DNA from: Streptosporangiaceae bacterium
Lineage (GTDB): Bacteria > Actinomycetota > Actinomycetes > Streptosporangiales > Streptosporangiaceae
Reading direction: 5' to 3'
NCBI GenBank assembly: GCA_030041195.1
Contig: JASHOI010000468.1
Span: forward strand, 1 to 47,586
Length of the DNA stretch: 47,586 nucleotides
The position numbers and the translations under genes were made by a program. The stretch's first letter is position 1. Each line of letters starts with the position of its first letter. Of this stretch, positions 31,376-39,344 are shown piece by piece. The notes beneath the pieces are model-generated. The model was not told the origin of the DNA and did not search any database. It saw only the letters and a list, made by a program, of their open reading frames with translations.

Positions 31376-32702
31376 GTCCTGCAGTATCAGGCGCCAGCCT
31401 TGCCGTCGTCAGGTCGCACCCGGTGCCTGCGACGGCGTCGTCGGCCAGGGCAAACAGGCGGCGCTCCAGGATCAGGGTCTGATAGGCGCGCCAGCCCATG
31501 TAGGTCAGGAACATCAGCCCGGCGACCAGGTAGCAGTTGGCCACCACGGTCACAAAACCGTGAAACCCGTAGCTGGGCCGCAGCAGCGAATGCGGCGTCC
31601 ACCACAGCGGGGCCAGTCCAAACAGCAAGAAGGCACAGCCCGCGGCGATCCGGGCCCGCTTCCCGTCGCGGGCCAGGGTGATCAGCGCCGGGACCACGTA
31701 GACCCAGTGGTGCGTCCAGGAAACCGGTGAGACCAGCAGGCCAGTGACGCCGGTCACGGCCATGGCGCGGAGCCAGTCGTGGCGGCGGGCGAACACAGCG
31801 GCCGAGCCCAGCCCGACGACGGCGACGACGATCGTCAGCGGCAGGTACCACAGACCCACGTGCGCCGGCCCATCGAAGATCCGGATCGCCGCGCCGTAGA
31901 TGGACTGATTGCCGATATAGGCCGGGTACACGCGCTTGGTGTCGTAGAAGTACCGCGTCCAGTAAAGCCGGGACGCGCCGGGGGCCACGAGGTACCCGAT
32001 CAGCTCACAGACCAGGAATGTGACGGCCGCCGTCACCGCTGCCTTCGTCCGCCGAGTCAGCAGGAACAGCACGATGAAGATCCCCGGGGTCAGCTTGAGC
32101 GCGGCCGCGATCCCGACCCCCATACCGCCACCGCGGCGGCCCTCGGACACCCACCAGACATCCGTGGCCACGATGGCCAGCAGGATCAGGTTGATCTGGC
32201 CGTTGAACAGCGTGTGATACACCGGCTCGAGCAACATGCTGACGGCCGTGACGGCGGCGATCTCAGGTCGGGTCGGGTGCCATCTGGCCAGCTTCAGGAT
32301 GGCGCAGGCGGCGACCGCCAGCGCCGCGACCGACACAAGTTCCCACAGCACCTGGGCCAGGGCGCTGGGCAGCAGCGCGATCGGCGCGAACAACGCGGCT
32401 GCCAGCGGGGGGTAGGTGAAGTAGTTGCGGCCGGAACTGCCCAGATACAACTGGGTGCCGTGGGTGATCGCGTGCCCGCCCCACATGTAGACGACGAAGT
32501 CGATGGGCTTGAACGAGAGCGCGAACCAGATGAGGATGCCGACCTCGGCCAGCAGCGCGCCGTAGACCGCGCGGGCAACCCATCGCCGTGCCAGCCAGCG
32601 CTTGACGTCGGCGACGTGCAGACCGCCACCGCGGCCCGCCGCTGGCTGCCCGTCATCGTCGTAACGCTTCGCGACATCGGTGACCCGCGTCAGGGTTGCC
32701 AT
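31365..32702 (-). CDS. GT87-family integral membrane glycosyltransferase
   Basis: 445 residues with a cytoplasmic N-terminus and about ten membrane helices. After helix 1 comes FKPIDFVVYMWGGHAITHGTQLY, whose Asp matches the catalytic acid in the first external loop of GT-C enzymes. Further GT87 marks are NYFTYPPLAAALFAPIALLP, LFNGQINLILL, and VSWTHHWVYVVPAL. Family members such as actinobacterial alpha-1,2-mannosyltransferases use polyprenyl-phosphate sugars outside the membrane to build lipoglycans. The ATG at 32702 has GGGGG about six bases upstream. The 5' leader overlaps a region of hairpins (see 32742-32834). It leads a unit with the APH-like kinase. Confidence 0.9.
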   Translation of the reverse strand: MATLTRVTDVAKRYDDDGQPAAGRGGGLHVADVKRWLARRWVARAVYGALLAEVGILIWFALSFKPIDFVVYMWGGHAITHGTQLYLGSSGRNYFTYPPLAAALFAPIALLPSALAQVLWELVSVAALAVAACAILKLARWHPTRPEIAAVTAVSMLLEPVYHTLFNGQINLILLAIVATDVWWVSEGRRGGGMGVGIAAALKLTPGIFIVLFLLTRRTKAAVTAAVTFLVCELIGYLVAPGASRLYWTRYFYDTKRVYPAYIGNQSIYGAAIRIFDGPAHVGLWYLPLTIVVAVVGLGSAAVFARRHDWLRAMAVTGVTGLLVSPVSWTHHWVYVVPALITLARDGKRARIAAGCAFLLFGLAPLWWTPHSLLRPSYGFHGFVTVVANCYLVAGLMFLTYMGWRAYQTLILERRLFALADDAVAGTGCDLTTARLAPDTAGRGR

Positions 32703-32741
32703 GAATAACCCCCGTTGTGCCGGAAATAGGAAAGCCCCTTA

Positions 32742-32834
32742 CCTGGTCAGCTTCCAGGACGGGACGGCCCGCCCGACATACGGCAGGCTCCCGATTCCTG
32801 AGTGGTGCTATCCCCCGGCCAATGCGGGGGTTTT
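32742..32834 (+). ncRNA. Candidate small RNA or structured leader ending in an intrinsic terminator
   Basis: Three hairpins follow each other on the plus strand: CCTGG-N7-CCAGG (32742-32758), CAGG-N9-CCTG (32784-32800) and CCCCCG-N7-CGGGGG followed by TTTT (32812-32834). The last is a classical intrinsic terminator, yet no plus-strand gene ends here. It could be a small RNA, or an attenuated leader of the YunG-like gene 48 bases on. Because the GT87 leader is on the other strand, the hairpins may instead serve that mRNA. No promoter was identified. Confidence 0.25.
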
Positions 32835-32882
32835 GCAGTACTCGGTCCGGCCATCGCTCCTCTGACATGCGAGCCTGTGCGT

Positions 32883-33305
32883 GTGGGATCGATCACTCTG
32901 GAAGACATCGAGGCCGCGGTGCGCGCCTCCTGGGCACGCGATACCTGCGATCCGGTGGATGCCGATGACTGGTCCGCCGCGAACCCGGCCCGAGGCCAGT
33001 GCGGGACGACCGCGCTGACCGTCAACGACCTGCTCGGCGGCGACCTGCTGGTGGCCGAGGTGTTCCGCGTTGATGGCAGCCGGCAGGGAGTCCACTGGTG
33101 GAATCGCCTTCCGGATGGAACCGAGATAGACCTGACCCGCGAGCAGTTCGCCAGCCACGAAGTGATCCAGCAGCCACGCGTTATGCAGCGGCCTTCCGAA
33201 CCGCCTAAGCGCGCAGCCGAGCAGTACCTGACACTGCGGCACCGTGTTCTGCTTGCCCTCGGCCTGACCGAGGCCAGTGGGTCAGCGATCGAGCGGGGAT
33301 ACTGA
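32883..33305 (+). CDS. YunG-like family protein
   Basis: 140 residues from GTG 32883; GTG 32877 is two codons earlier and an even longer frame opens at 32802. The sequence matches YunG-type proteins: LEDIEAAVRASWARDTCDP, WSAANPARGQCGTTALTVNDLLGGDLLVAEV, GVHWWNRLPDGTEIDLTREQF. A Cys in RGQCGTTAL and the later HWWNRL and DLT segments suggest a papain-like or transglutaminase-like fold, though the function is undescribed. No ribosome site is evident. The upstream hairpin-terminator might act as a leader attenuator. Confidence 0.85.
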   Translation: MGSITLEDIEAAVRASWARDTCDPVDADDWSAANPARGQCGTTALTVNDLLGGDLLVAEVFRVDGSRQGVHWWNRLPDGTEIDLTREQFASHEVIQQPRVMQRPSEPPKRAAEQYLTLRHRVLLALGLTEASGSAIERGY

Positions 33306-33382
33306 GGCTGGGTGGCTCGCGCTGGTGAGGTACGGCGCGGCCTTCTCAATGGCTGATATTGCGGATCGCGCAGGGAGCGGCG

Positions 33383-34330
33383 GTGATTACGAGCCCCGAT
33401 GATGTGACGGCGGCGGTGCTGGCCGAGGTGGAACGCGTGAAGGACCCGCGCACGGGCGAATTGCTCGCCGCGGCCGTCAGGCACCTGCACGCGTTTGTGC
33501 GGGAGACGCACCTGACCGAGGCGGAGTTTGCGCACATCGCGCGGATCGTCGCGCGGCTCGGCCAGCTCACCACTGAATCCCATAACGAGGTTGTGCTGAT
33601 CGCAGGCTCGCTTGGCGTGTCGTCACTGGTATGCCTGCAGAACAACGGTGAGGGAGGGGCGCACGAGACGACGGCGAACCTCATGGGACCGTTCTGGCGG
33701 GCCGGCTCGCCGCGAGAGCAGAACGGCGCGTCAATCGTGCGGTCGCCGACCCCCGGTGACCCGATCTTCGTCACGGGCTCCGTGGTTGGCCTGGATGGGC
33801 GACCGGTCGCGGACGCCGAGGTCGACGTCTGGAACACGTCGAGCGAGGGCCTGTATGAGAACCAGGATCCGCGTCAGGCGGACATGAACCTGCGGGGCAC
33901 ATTCGTCACCGACGAAACCGGGCGATTCAGCTTCCGCACCGTGAAGCCGGCTGGTTACCCGATCCCGGTCAACGGCCCGGTGGGCGACCTCCTGCGAGCG
34001 CAGGGGCGCCACAACATGCGCCCTGCGCACATTCATTTCCTGATCACCAAGCCGGGCTACAAAACGCAGTTCTCTCAGGTGTACTCGAACGACGATCCCA
34101 ACCTGGAGACCGATGCCCAGTTCGGCGTGACCGCCGCGCTCGTCGGCCACTACCTGAAGCATGACGCCGCAACCGAGCCGGCGCCCGATCCGAGCGTGAC
34201 GGGCACGTGGTATTCGCTCGAGCACAGGTTCGTCATCGAACCCGGTGACAATTCGCTGCCGAAACCACCGATCACCGGTAAGGCAACGGGCCGCGTCCCG
34301 GTGCCGGAGATCCTGGAACGAACGCCGTGA
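33383..34330 (+). CDS. Intradiol ring-cleavage dioxygenase (hydroxyquinol/catechol 1,2-dioxygenase type)
   Basis: 315 residues from GTG 33383, five bases after AGGGAG. The N-terminal helical domain (TGELLAAAVRHLHAFVRETHLTEAEFAHI ... LGVSSLVCLQNN) precedes the catalytic domain: GPFWRAGSP, VTGSVVGLDGRPVADAEVDVWNTSSEGLYENQD with one Tyr ligand, GRFSFRTVKPAGYPIP with the second, and RPAHIHFLI with both His ligands of Fe(III). It should open catechol or hydroxyquinol between the hydroxyls, giving a muconate-type product. No other aromatic-degradation gene is adjacent; the muconolactone-isomerase-like genes are 25 kb away. The gene stands alone. Confidence 0.95.
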   Translation: MITSPDDVTAAVLAEVERVKDPRTGELLAAAVRHLHAFVRETHLTEAEFAHIARIVARLGQLTTESHNEVVLIAGSLGVSSLVCLQNNGEGGAHETTANLMGPFWRAGSPREQNGASIVRSPTPGDPIFVTGSVVGLDGRPVADAEVDVWNTSSEGLYENQDPRQADMNLRGTFVTDETGRFSFRTVKPAGYPIPVNGPVGDLLRAQGRHNMRPAHIHFLITKPGYKTQFSQVYSNDDPNLETDAQFGVTAALVGHYLKHDAATEPAPDPSVTGTWYSLEHRFVIEPGDNSLPKPPITGKATGRVPVPEILERTP

Positions 34331-34347
34331 AACCGGAATGGTCCCGC

Positions 34348-35841
34348 TCAGGCAGCTAGCTCGTGCTGGTCTTCGTCGGCTTGCTCTGCGGCGAGGCGAG
34401 CATTGGCCAGGCAGGCCCAGATGGCCAGCTCCAGGTCGAGCTTGTCGGCGAGACCCGCGGGGATGATCGTGTCGGTGGTGATCTCAGCGTCGTGACAGTC
34501 GGCCAGGTCGCCGTCGCTGCCGGGCAGCTCCGGGCCGTTGGGCATGAGCTGGCCATCCGGGCGGGTGAAGGCGAACCCGCCGCCGAGGGCGGAGGTGATC
34601 ACCCAGCCGAGCGCGTGCAGGATCACGTGGTGGGCTTCGCAAAGCAGGATCAGGTCCCGCAGCCTGGTCTTGCCGCCCTTGGCCCAGGGGATGATGTGGT
34701 GGATGTCGGTCCGCCGCGAGCGACATCCGGGGAACTGGCAACGGCCCCTGTCACGTTCGCGGACGGCCCGGCGCAACGCGGGGGTGGGCCGGCGATGCCG
34801 CCGCCCCACGTCGAGCAGATTGCCATCGTGGTCGTGCAGCATCCAGGACACGGTCGCGTGGCAGGCAATGGCCTGCGCGGCCGCTGGGCTCAGGGCCGGG
34901 CCGTCGTCGAGGTGACAGCGCCGCGGGAGCGCCCGGTGCCCAACTGACCGCTGCCCAGGGATGGCCGCCGTGCTGTCAGACCGGACGCCGGGCGTAGTTT
35001 CCGCGGAGACGCCGTTCGGCGCCGCAGCAGGCTGATCCGGGCCTGTTTCTGTAGCAGTGCCGCTCAGCGCCTCGGGACCGACGTGGACGATCACCTGGTA
35101 CAGATCCGGGTTGTTCGCAGTGGCGATCTTCCCGGACAGGTACGCCCCCGCGACCTCAACCAGCGCATCGGCCAGGCTCGCCCGGCAAGTCGCAGTATCC
35201 CGCGCGGCGTGAGCGCCGTCGCTGGACTCACCCGAGGCGGCCGAGAGCCCGGTGTGCTGACTCGGCCCGCCGTCTTCGGCGGGATCGTCGTGGGCGCGGT
35301 GCGGGTGCTCGCAGTCGCCCGCAGCCGCGCGCAGCGCCTGCAACACCACCGCGCCCTCGGCCGCGGGGAGCCGGGCGTTGATCGCGACGCACCCGTCCTC
35401 GCCCACCTGGACGCTCTCCCGCCGCATCGCCCGGCTGGCTAGCTCCGCGGCATCGGACGCGGTGCGGTGCGCGGCGACGAACCGCTCGCATTGGGCGGCG
35501 GTCATCGGGCCGGTGATCTCGGCCAGGTCTGCCTCGGTCGCCGCGGTGGCGATCCGGGTCAGCGCCCGCGCCTTCGCATACGACATCCGCCCGGCCGCGA
35601 ACTCCGCCCGGATCACCGGCAGGTCGGCCAGTGCGCGGGCGACCCGTACCTGCTCGCGAGCGGTGCCGGGGGCCACCTGGCATTTCCATGCCAGCCACGC
35701 CGCGCACGAGGGCAGGTCCCAGCATGCCCAGCCGCGGCGGGCGTCGAACTCGGCGACCAGCTCCAGGAAGCGGCACGTCCCCGCGGCCAGGTGTGCGGCC
35801 AGCTCGCAGATCCGGGCCTCGAGCCGCTCCAGCGGTACCAA
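34348..35841 (-). CDS. DUF222/13E12-repeat protein with C-terminal HNH nuclease domain
   Basis: 497 residues from TTG 35841; an in-frame stop just upstream and no earlier ATG/GTG leave TTG as the best start. Residues 1-150 are the DUF222 part (LEARICELAAHLAAGTCRFLELVAEFDARRGWACWDLPSCAAWLAWKC, VRVARALADLPVIRAEFAAGRMSYAKARALTRIA). A low-complexity stretch follows, then the HNH domain: CQFPGCRSRRTDIHHIIPWAKGGKTRLRDLILLCEAHH. Such proteins are widespread and multi-copy in actinobacteria and are sometimes linked to mobile DNA; their substrate is unknown. The region upstream (35880-35980) is distinctly AT-rich. Confidence 0.92.
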   Translation of the reverse strand: MVPLERLEARICELAAHLAAGTCRFLELVAEFDARRGWACWDLPSCAAWLAWKCQVAPGTAREQVRVARALADLPVIRAEFAAGRMSYAKARALTRIATAATEADLAEITGPMTAAQCERFVAAHRTASDAAELASRAMRRESVQVGEDGCVAINARLPAAEGAVVLQALRAAAGDCEHPHRAHDDPAEDGGPSQHTGLSAASGESSDGAHAARDTATCRASLADALVEVAGAYLSGKIATANNPDLYQVIVHVGPEALSGTATETGPDQPAAAPNGVSAETTPGVRSDSTAAIPGQRSVGHRALPRRCHLDDGPALSPAAAQAIACHATVSWMLHDHDGNLLDVGRRHRRPTPALRRAVRERDRGRCQFPGCRSRRTDIHHIIPWAKGGKTRLRDLILLCEAHHVILHALGWVITSALGGGFAFTRPDGQLMPNGPELPGSDGDLADCHDAEITTDTIIPAGLADKLDLELAIWACLANARLAAEQADEDQHELAA

Positions 35842-36007
35842 CGGCGCATCCGGTTCTCGCGGCCGCGGTCCGTCTGGCTGCCAGTAAGTTGATCATAATT
35901 AGTGCTTAAGAAGTATTTTTCGCTCATGCGTTTGAACGTAGCATGTTGCTCTGACATTCTGGTGCCGCGGGCGGAGGGACTGGGAGTTGATGAGCGAGAG
36001 CCCGGTC

Positions 36008-36526
36008 TCAGTCCCACCAGATACTGCAGAGCGTCGCGCCAAGCCAGTCGTCTGTGCTGGCTCGCCAGGATATGAATTCAGGACCAGACGCTTCCCACAG
36101 GTGGCGGTTCGCATCCGCCCTGGCCAACCCCTCAATGAGCGCGAGGTCAAGCGCCGTGCCGTAGTCCTCGACCGGCCACAGCCGCCCGATCTCCCTGGCC
36201 AGATCCTCAGCCTGCGGGCAGGGCACGATGATCGCGTCCACGCGCATCCGCGGGCCGAAGTGGTCCTTCGGCGCGACGAAGCCGGCCAGCATCCCGCCAC
36301 GACGTTCTGCCTCCTCGATCAGCCATTCCTCGGGCGGCTGGTCGTTGGGCCGCTCGCCGGGCGTCCAGTCGGTGGCGAGCGACAGTGCCTCCCGGGCGAC
36401 CTCGGGTGGCGCGCCGGTGAACCACCATCCGCCTTCGTGGTCGGGGCCGTCCGGGCCCTCGAGCTCGCGGCGGCAGTACGGCAACAGCAGCTTCACCACG
36501 CGATTGCCTGCGTCATGTTCCGTCAC
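36008..36526 (-). CDS. Hypothetical protein
   Basis: 172 residues from GTG 36526, preceded five bases earlier by GGGAGG, so the start is well supported. The sequence is Trp-rich (GGWWFTGAPPEVA; LWPVEDYGTALDLALIEGLARADANRHLWEA; ASTDDWLGATLCSIWWD), soluble and slightly acidic. No known domain was recognised. It lies on the same strand as the DUF222/HNH gene with about 170 AT-rich bases between, so each probably has its own promoter. Confidence 0.7.
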   Translation of the reverse strand: MTEHDAGNRVVKLLLPYCRRELEGPDGPDHEGGWWFTGAPPEVAREALSLATDWTPGERPNDQPPEEWLIEEAERRGGMLAGFVAPKDHFGPRMRVDAIIVPCPQAEDLAREIGRLWPVEDYGTALDLALIEGLARADANRHLWEASGPEFISWRASTDDWLGATLCSIWWD

Positions 36527-36868
36527 GCTTGCCTCCCTGTATGAGCGTGCTCGGCGCGGCCTCGTCGACCCCGTCGAGGCCAGCCTCGATCCCGTTGGCG
36601 GTCACGCTAGGCGCCGGGTCTGACATTGCCGGCCCCGCTGGTTTTGCCGGCTCGGGTTTGTAGCGTCGGCCCCAACCGACCAGTGGAGACATCCTTCGGG
36701 TCGGGCTGACGATCCTGTCAGCGCTCGCCGAGCTCTGTAAGAGCGATTCGCCGTCGGTCCTCCGCCGGGCCGCCTGAGCGCGGCTGACCATCTCGCCGGA
36801 GAGCGGCTTACGTCTGGCGGACCGGCCGCTCAAAGCTCGCTGAAAATCATCCTGCAGTCGGACTACGA
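36527..36868. other. Long intergenic stretch without a convincing gene
   Basis: Between the hypothetical gene's start (36526) and the ABC ATPase start (36965) lie about 440 bases. Open frames here (for example 36513-36833 minus) are Ser/Arg/Pro-rich, lack ribosome sites and match no family. The right-hand 100 bases hold the shared inverted repeat and promoter listed separately. The left part shows no repeat, RNA or transposon remnant that can be defended. Confidence 0.4.
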
Positions 36869-36894
36869 TCCCTCTTCAGAGGGACGCGTAATAT
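36869..36894 (+). promoter_or_regulatory. ABC-2 operon promoter with TCCCTC-N4-GAGGGA inverted repeat
   Basis: TCCCTCT (36869-36875) and AGAGGGA (36878-36884) are perfect inverted arms with a 2-base centre; the outer form TCCCTC-N4-GAGGGA equals the element at 13123-13138. TAATAT (36889-36894), a good -10, starts five bases later, so the repeat covers the -35 position, as for an activator or repressor. The transcript would have a leader of about 60 bases before ATG 36965. Confidence 0.6.
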
Positions 36895-36964
36895 CGTGTT
36901 TCTCGCAAGACTGGGGATCGTCGGCCAGACGGCCGGCACGCGACTGTCGAGGGGACGGCACACC

Positions 36965-37903
36965 ATGATCGAGGCAGAAGGCCTCACCAAGCGATACGGG
37001 GACACGCTTGCGGTCGACAACCTGTCGTTCAGCGTGGCACCCGGCCGGATCACCGGCTTCCTAGGTCCGAACGGAGCCGGGAAAACCACGACCATGCGCC
37101 TGATCCTGGGCCTGGACCGGCCGACGGCCGGCCGGGTCACCGTCAACGGGAAGCCGTTCGACCAGGCGAGTCAGCCGATGCGCCAGGTCGGCGCGCTGCT
37201 GGACGCGAAGGCCATGCACGGGGGTCGCAGCGCTTACAGCCACCTGCTGTGCCTGGCCCAGTCCAACAACCTGCCCCGCCGCCGCGTCGAGGAGGTACTC
37301 GCCCTGGTCGGGCTGACCGAAGTGGCCCGCAAGCGGGCCAAGGGTTTCTCGCTCGGCATGGGGCAGCGGCTCGGGATCGCCGCGGCGCTGCTCGGCGACC
37401 CGCAGATCCTCATGTTCGACGAGCCGGTCAACGGGCTCGACCCGGAGGGCATCCTGTGGATCCGCAACCTCATGAAGGCGCTGGCTGCCGAGGGCCGGAC
37501 CGTTTTCGTGTCCAGCCACCTGATGTCGGAGATGGAGAACACCGCCGACTATCTGCTGGTCATCGGCCGGGGCAAGCTCATCGCCGACTGCACGGTCGAG
37601 GAGTTCATCGCCACCAACTCCCAGCAGGCCGTCCGGGTCCGCACCCCGCAGCAGGACGAGCTGACCAAGCTGGTCACCGTCGCCGGGGCCACGGTCCGCC
37701 AGAACGGCGACGGATCGATGCTGGTCACCGGTCTTGACCCCAGCCGGGTCGGGGACCTGGCCTACGACAACGCGGTCCGGCTGCACGAGCTGTCGCCGGT
37801 GCACGCGTCCCTCGAGGAGGCGTTCATGGAACTGACCGCGTCCAGCGTGCAATTCCACGCTGGCGTGCCCCAGCAGCCGGAACTGGCTGGAAAGGCGGTC
37901 TGA
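36965..37903 (+). CDS. ABC-2 exporter ATPase (multidrug type)
   Basis: 312 residues from ATG 36965, with AGGGG upstream; a GTG at 36896 in the same frame would overlap the promoter. Walker A is GPNGAGKTT, the signature is FSLGMGQR, Walker B is ILMFDEPVNGLDPEG and the switch His is in SSHLMSE. A C-terminal extension of about 90 residues (QAVRVRTPQQDELTKLVTVAGATV ... HASLEEAFMELT) is typical of CcmA/DrrA-like drug-export ATPases. It is paired with the permease gene one base downstream. The shared inverted repeat suggests the two-component system at 11-13 kb may control it. Confidence 0.95.
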   Translation: MIEAEGLTKRYGDTLAVDNLSFSVAPGRITGFLGPNGAGKTTTMRLILGLDRPTAGRVTVNGKPFDQASQPMRQVGALLDAKAMHGGRSAYSHLLCLAQSNNLPRRRVEEVLALVGLTEVARKRAKGFSLGMGQRLGIAAALLGDPQILMFDEPVNGLDPEGILWIRNLMKALAAEGRTVFVSSHLMSEMENTADYLLVIGRGKLIADCTVEEFIATNSQQAVRVRTPQQDELTKLVTVAGATVRQNGDGSMLVTGLDPSRVGDLAYDNAVRLHELSPVHASLEEAFMELTASSVQFHAGVPQQPELAGKAV

Positions 37904-37904
37904 G

Positions 37905-38738
37905 ATGGCAACGACGACAACCGCGCCCGCCGACGGCGTGGCGCTCAACCTGCCCCGCTCGGCCGGCCGCGTCAGCTTCGCCGGAGCGCTGCGCTCGGAG
38001 TTCACCAAGATCTGGTCGGTCCGCTCGACGTACTGGACGCTGCTGGCGATGTTCGTCGTGGTCGTCGGTTTCGGGGCGCTGGCGTGCTTTGGTGCCGCCC
38101 ACGGGCCGCACGGACCGTACTTCGACCCAACGCGGCAGAGCCTGGCCGGGCTGTACATCGGGCAGCTGATCATCGGCGTGCTGGGCGTGCTGGTGATCAG
38201 CTCCGAGTACTCGACCGGCATGATCCGGACCACGCTGACCACTAACCCGCACCGCGGCTTGATGATCGCGGCCAAGGGCGTGGTGTTCGCCGCGGTCGCG
38301 CTCGTCACCAGCGCGGTCACGGCATTCACGGCGTTCTTCGTCGGCCAGGCGATCATGTCCTCCGACCACCTGAGCACCACCCTGGGCGCCCCGAATGTGC
38401 TGCGCGCGGTCGTCGGCGGCGCGCTGTTCCTGACCGCGTGCGGCGTCCTGGCCTTCGGACTCGGGCTGCTGCTTCGGCACACCGCGGCGGGCATCTCCGC
38501 CACGGTCGCGCTGCTGTTCGTGGTGACCATCCTGGTCAACTTCCTGCCGCAGACATGGCAGAACCACGTCGACAAGTGGGTCCCGGCCCTGGCCGGCGGG
38601 CAGATCTGGATGAGCAAGCCACTGCCGCCGGGCAACACCCCGATGTTCGGGCCGTGGACCAGCTTCGCCATCCTGTGTGGCTACGCGGCCATAGCGGTGG
38701 CCGCCGGAGTGATTCTGTTCCGCAGGCGGGACGCGTAG
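37905..38738 (+). CDS. ABC-2 type exporter permease
   Basis: 277 residues with six membrane helices (TYWTLLAMFVVVVGFGALACFG; LAGLYIGQLIIGVLGVLVIS; GVVFAAVALVTSAVTAFTAFFVG; AVVGGALFLTACGVLAFGLGLLL; GISATVALLFVVTILVNFLP; FAILCGYAAIAVAAGVILFRRRD). The N-terminal RSEFTKIWSVRSTYW, followed by a long first loop and SSEYSTGMIRTTLTTNPHRG, is characteristic of actinobacterial ABC-2 permeases. It begins one base after the ATPase stop. Its own stop lies inside the first of two strong hairpins. The pair should export a hydrophobic compound or peptide. Confidence 0.94.
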   Translation: MATTTTAPADGVALNLPRSAGRVSFAGALRSEFTKIWSVRSTYWTLLAMFVVVVGFGALACFGAAHGPHGPYFDPTRQSLAGLYIGQLIIGVLGVLVISSEYSTGMIRTTLTTNPHRGLMIAAKGVVFAAVALVTSAVTAFTAFFVGQAIMSSDHLSTTLGAPNVLRAVVGGALFLTACGVLAFGLGLLLRHTAAGISATVALLFVVTILVNFLPQTWQNHVDKWVPALAGGQIWMSKPLPPGNTPMFGPWTSFAILCGYAAIAVAAGVILFRRRDA

Positions 38739-38794
38739 GCTACCCGCCTGCGCGATTGGACAGGCGATGCCACCACGGCTGGCATCGCCTGTCC
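38721..38794. terminator. Two tandem hairpin terminators after the ABC-2 operon
   Basis: The first hairpin has 10-bp arms CGCAGGCGGG (38721-38730) and CCCGCCTGCG (38743-38752) and spans the permease stop codon. The second has a perfect 15-bp stem (38758-38772 with 38780-38794) and a 7-base loop. Neither has a U-tract. They sit between convergent genes and probably stop transcription from both directions. Confidence 0.8.
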
Positions 38795-38826
38795 ACTGTG
38801 GCGATCACTCGCGAAGGGGGTCGCAG

Positions 38827-39213
38827 TCAAGACAAGGCTTCAGGCCGCGTGTCAGAACTCGGCGCTGTGCGATGCGGGAAGCGGTGCACCTCCTGCGGCC
38901 AGCCGACCGCGACTGCGATCCGGCCCGCCCAATACCGTGCCTCGGCATCGTCGGGCACATCGACCACCGCGAAGCCGCCGATGTGCTCCTTGGTCTCGGC
39001 GAACGGCCCGTCGGTGAATACCGGCGAGCCACTGCTCGGGTCCACGCTGCACACGACGGTCGACGCGTCCAGGCCGCCATCGCTGAAGACGAAGACCCCG
39101 GCGACCGTCATCTCCTCGATCACGGCCCTGACGGCCGTGCCCCTCTTACGAAGCTCCTCCAGCGTGAGGTCGGGCACCCACTCGTCGTTGAAGACGATCA
39201 GGTACAGCGCCAT
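38827..39213 (-). CDS. YCII-related DGPF-domain protein
   Basis: 128 residues from ATG 39213, with GAGGAG seven bases upstream. It has the YCII/DGPF fold: MALYLIVFNDEWVP, then a helix, GLDASTVVCSVDPSSGSPVFTDGPFAETKEHIGGFAVVDVPDDAEARYWAGRIAVAVG. The DGPF motif and the 'E.k..iGGf.vvdv.d.deA..wA' strand-helix are hallmarks; members are often encoded next to sigma factors of the ECF41 type, but none is here. Function unknown beyond its fold. It is a lone gene between two plus-strand units. Confidence 0.93.
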   Translation of the reverse strand: MALYLIVFNDEWVPDLTLEELRKRGTAVRAVIEEMTVAGVFVFSDGGLDASTVVCSVDPSSGSPVFTDGPFAETKEHIGGFAVVDVPDDAEARYWAGRIAVAVGWPQEVHRFPHRTAPSSDTRPEALS

Positions 39214-39332
39214 CTCAAGCTCCTCTGCTCACGGGCAGCCCTGGACGGCCGCCGCTCGCCTTCTCGACGAACGCACTCGTGTCGACAGGACACTTCTACC
39301 CCGCGACACCGGGTGCTGGAGCGGCCGACGCG

Positions 39333-39338
39333 TAGGCT
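39333..39338 (+). promoter_or_regulatory. -10 element of leaderless DUF2891 gene
   Basis: TAGGCT is followed by six bases and the GTG at 39345; there is no ribosome site. It matches the leaderless pattern seen elsewhere in the window. Confidence 0.45.
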
Positions 39339-39344
39339 GCTTTG

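Noticed and set aside
32680..32865. Plus-strand frame of 61 codons in the GT87 leader region
   Set aside because: Begins within the GT87 gene on the other strand and runs through the hairpins and terminator; not protein-like.
33383..34330. Complete aromatic-degradation pathway with the isomerase-like genes at 8.4 kb
   Set aside because: The genes are 25 kb apart, differently regulated, and no cycloisomerase, hydrolase or CoA-transferase is present between them.
36513..36833. Minus-strand frame of 106 codons in the 440-base gap
   Set aside because: No ribosome site, Ser/Arg/Pro-rich, no family; briefly considered as a transposase remnant, but no DDE, inverted ends or similarity could be seen.
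37061..38671. 536-codon minus-strand frame opposite the ABC-2 pair
   Set aside because: It lies antisense to two unmistakable ABC genes and has shadow composition.
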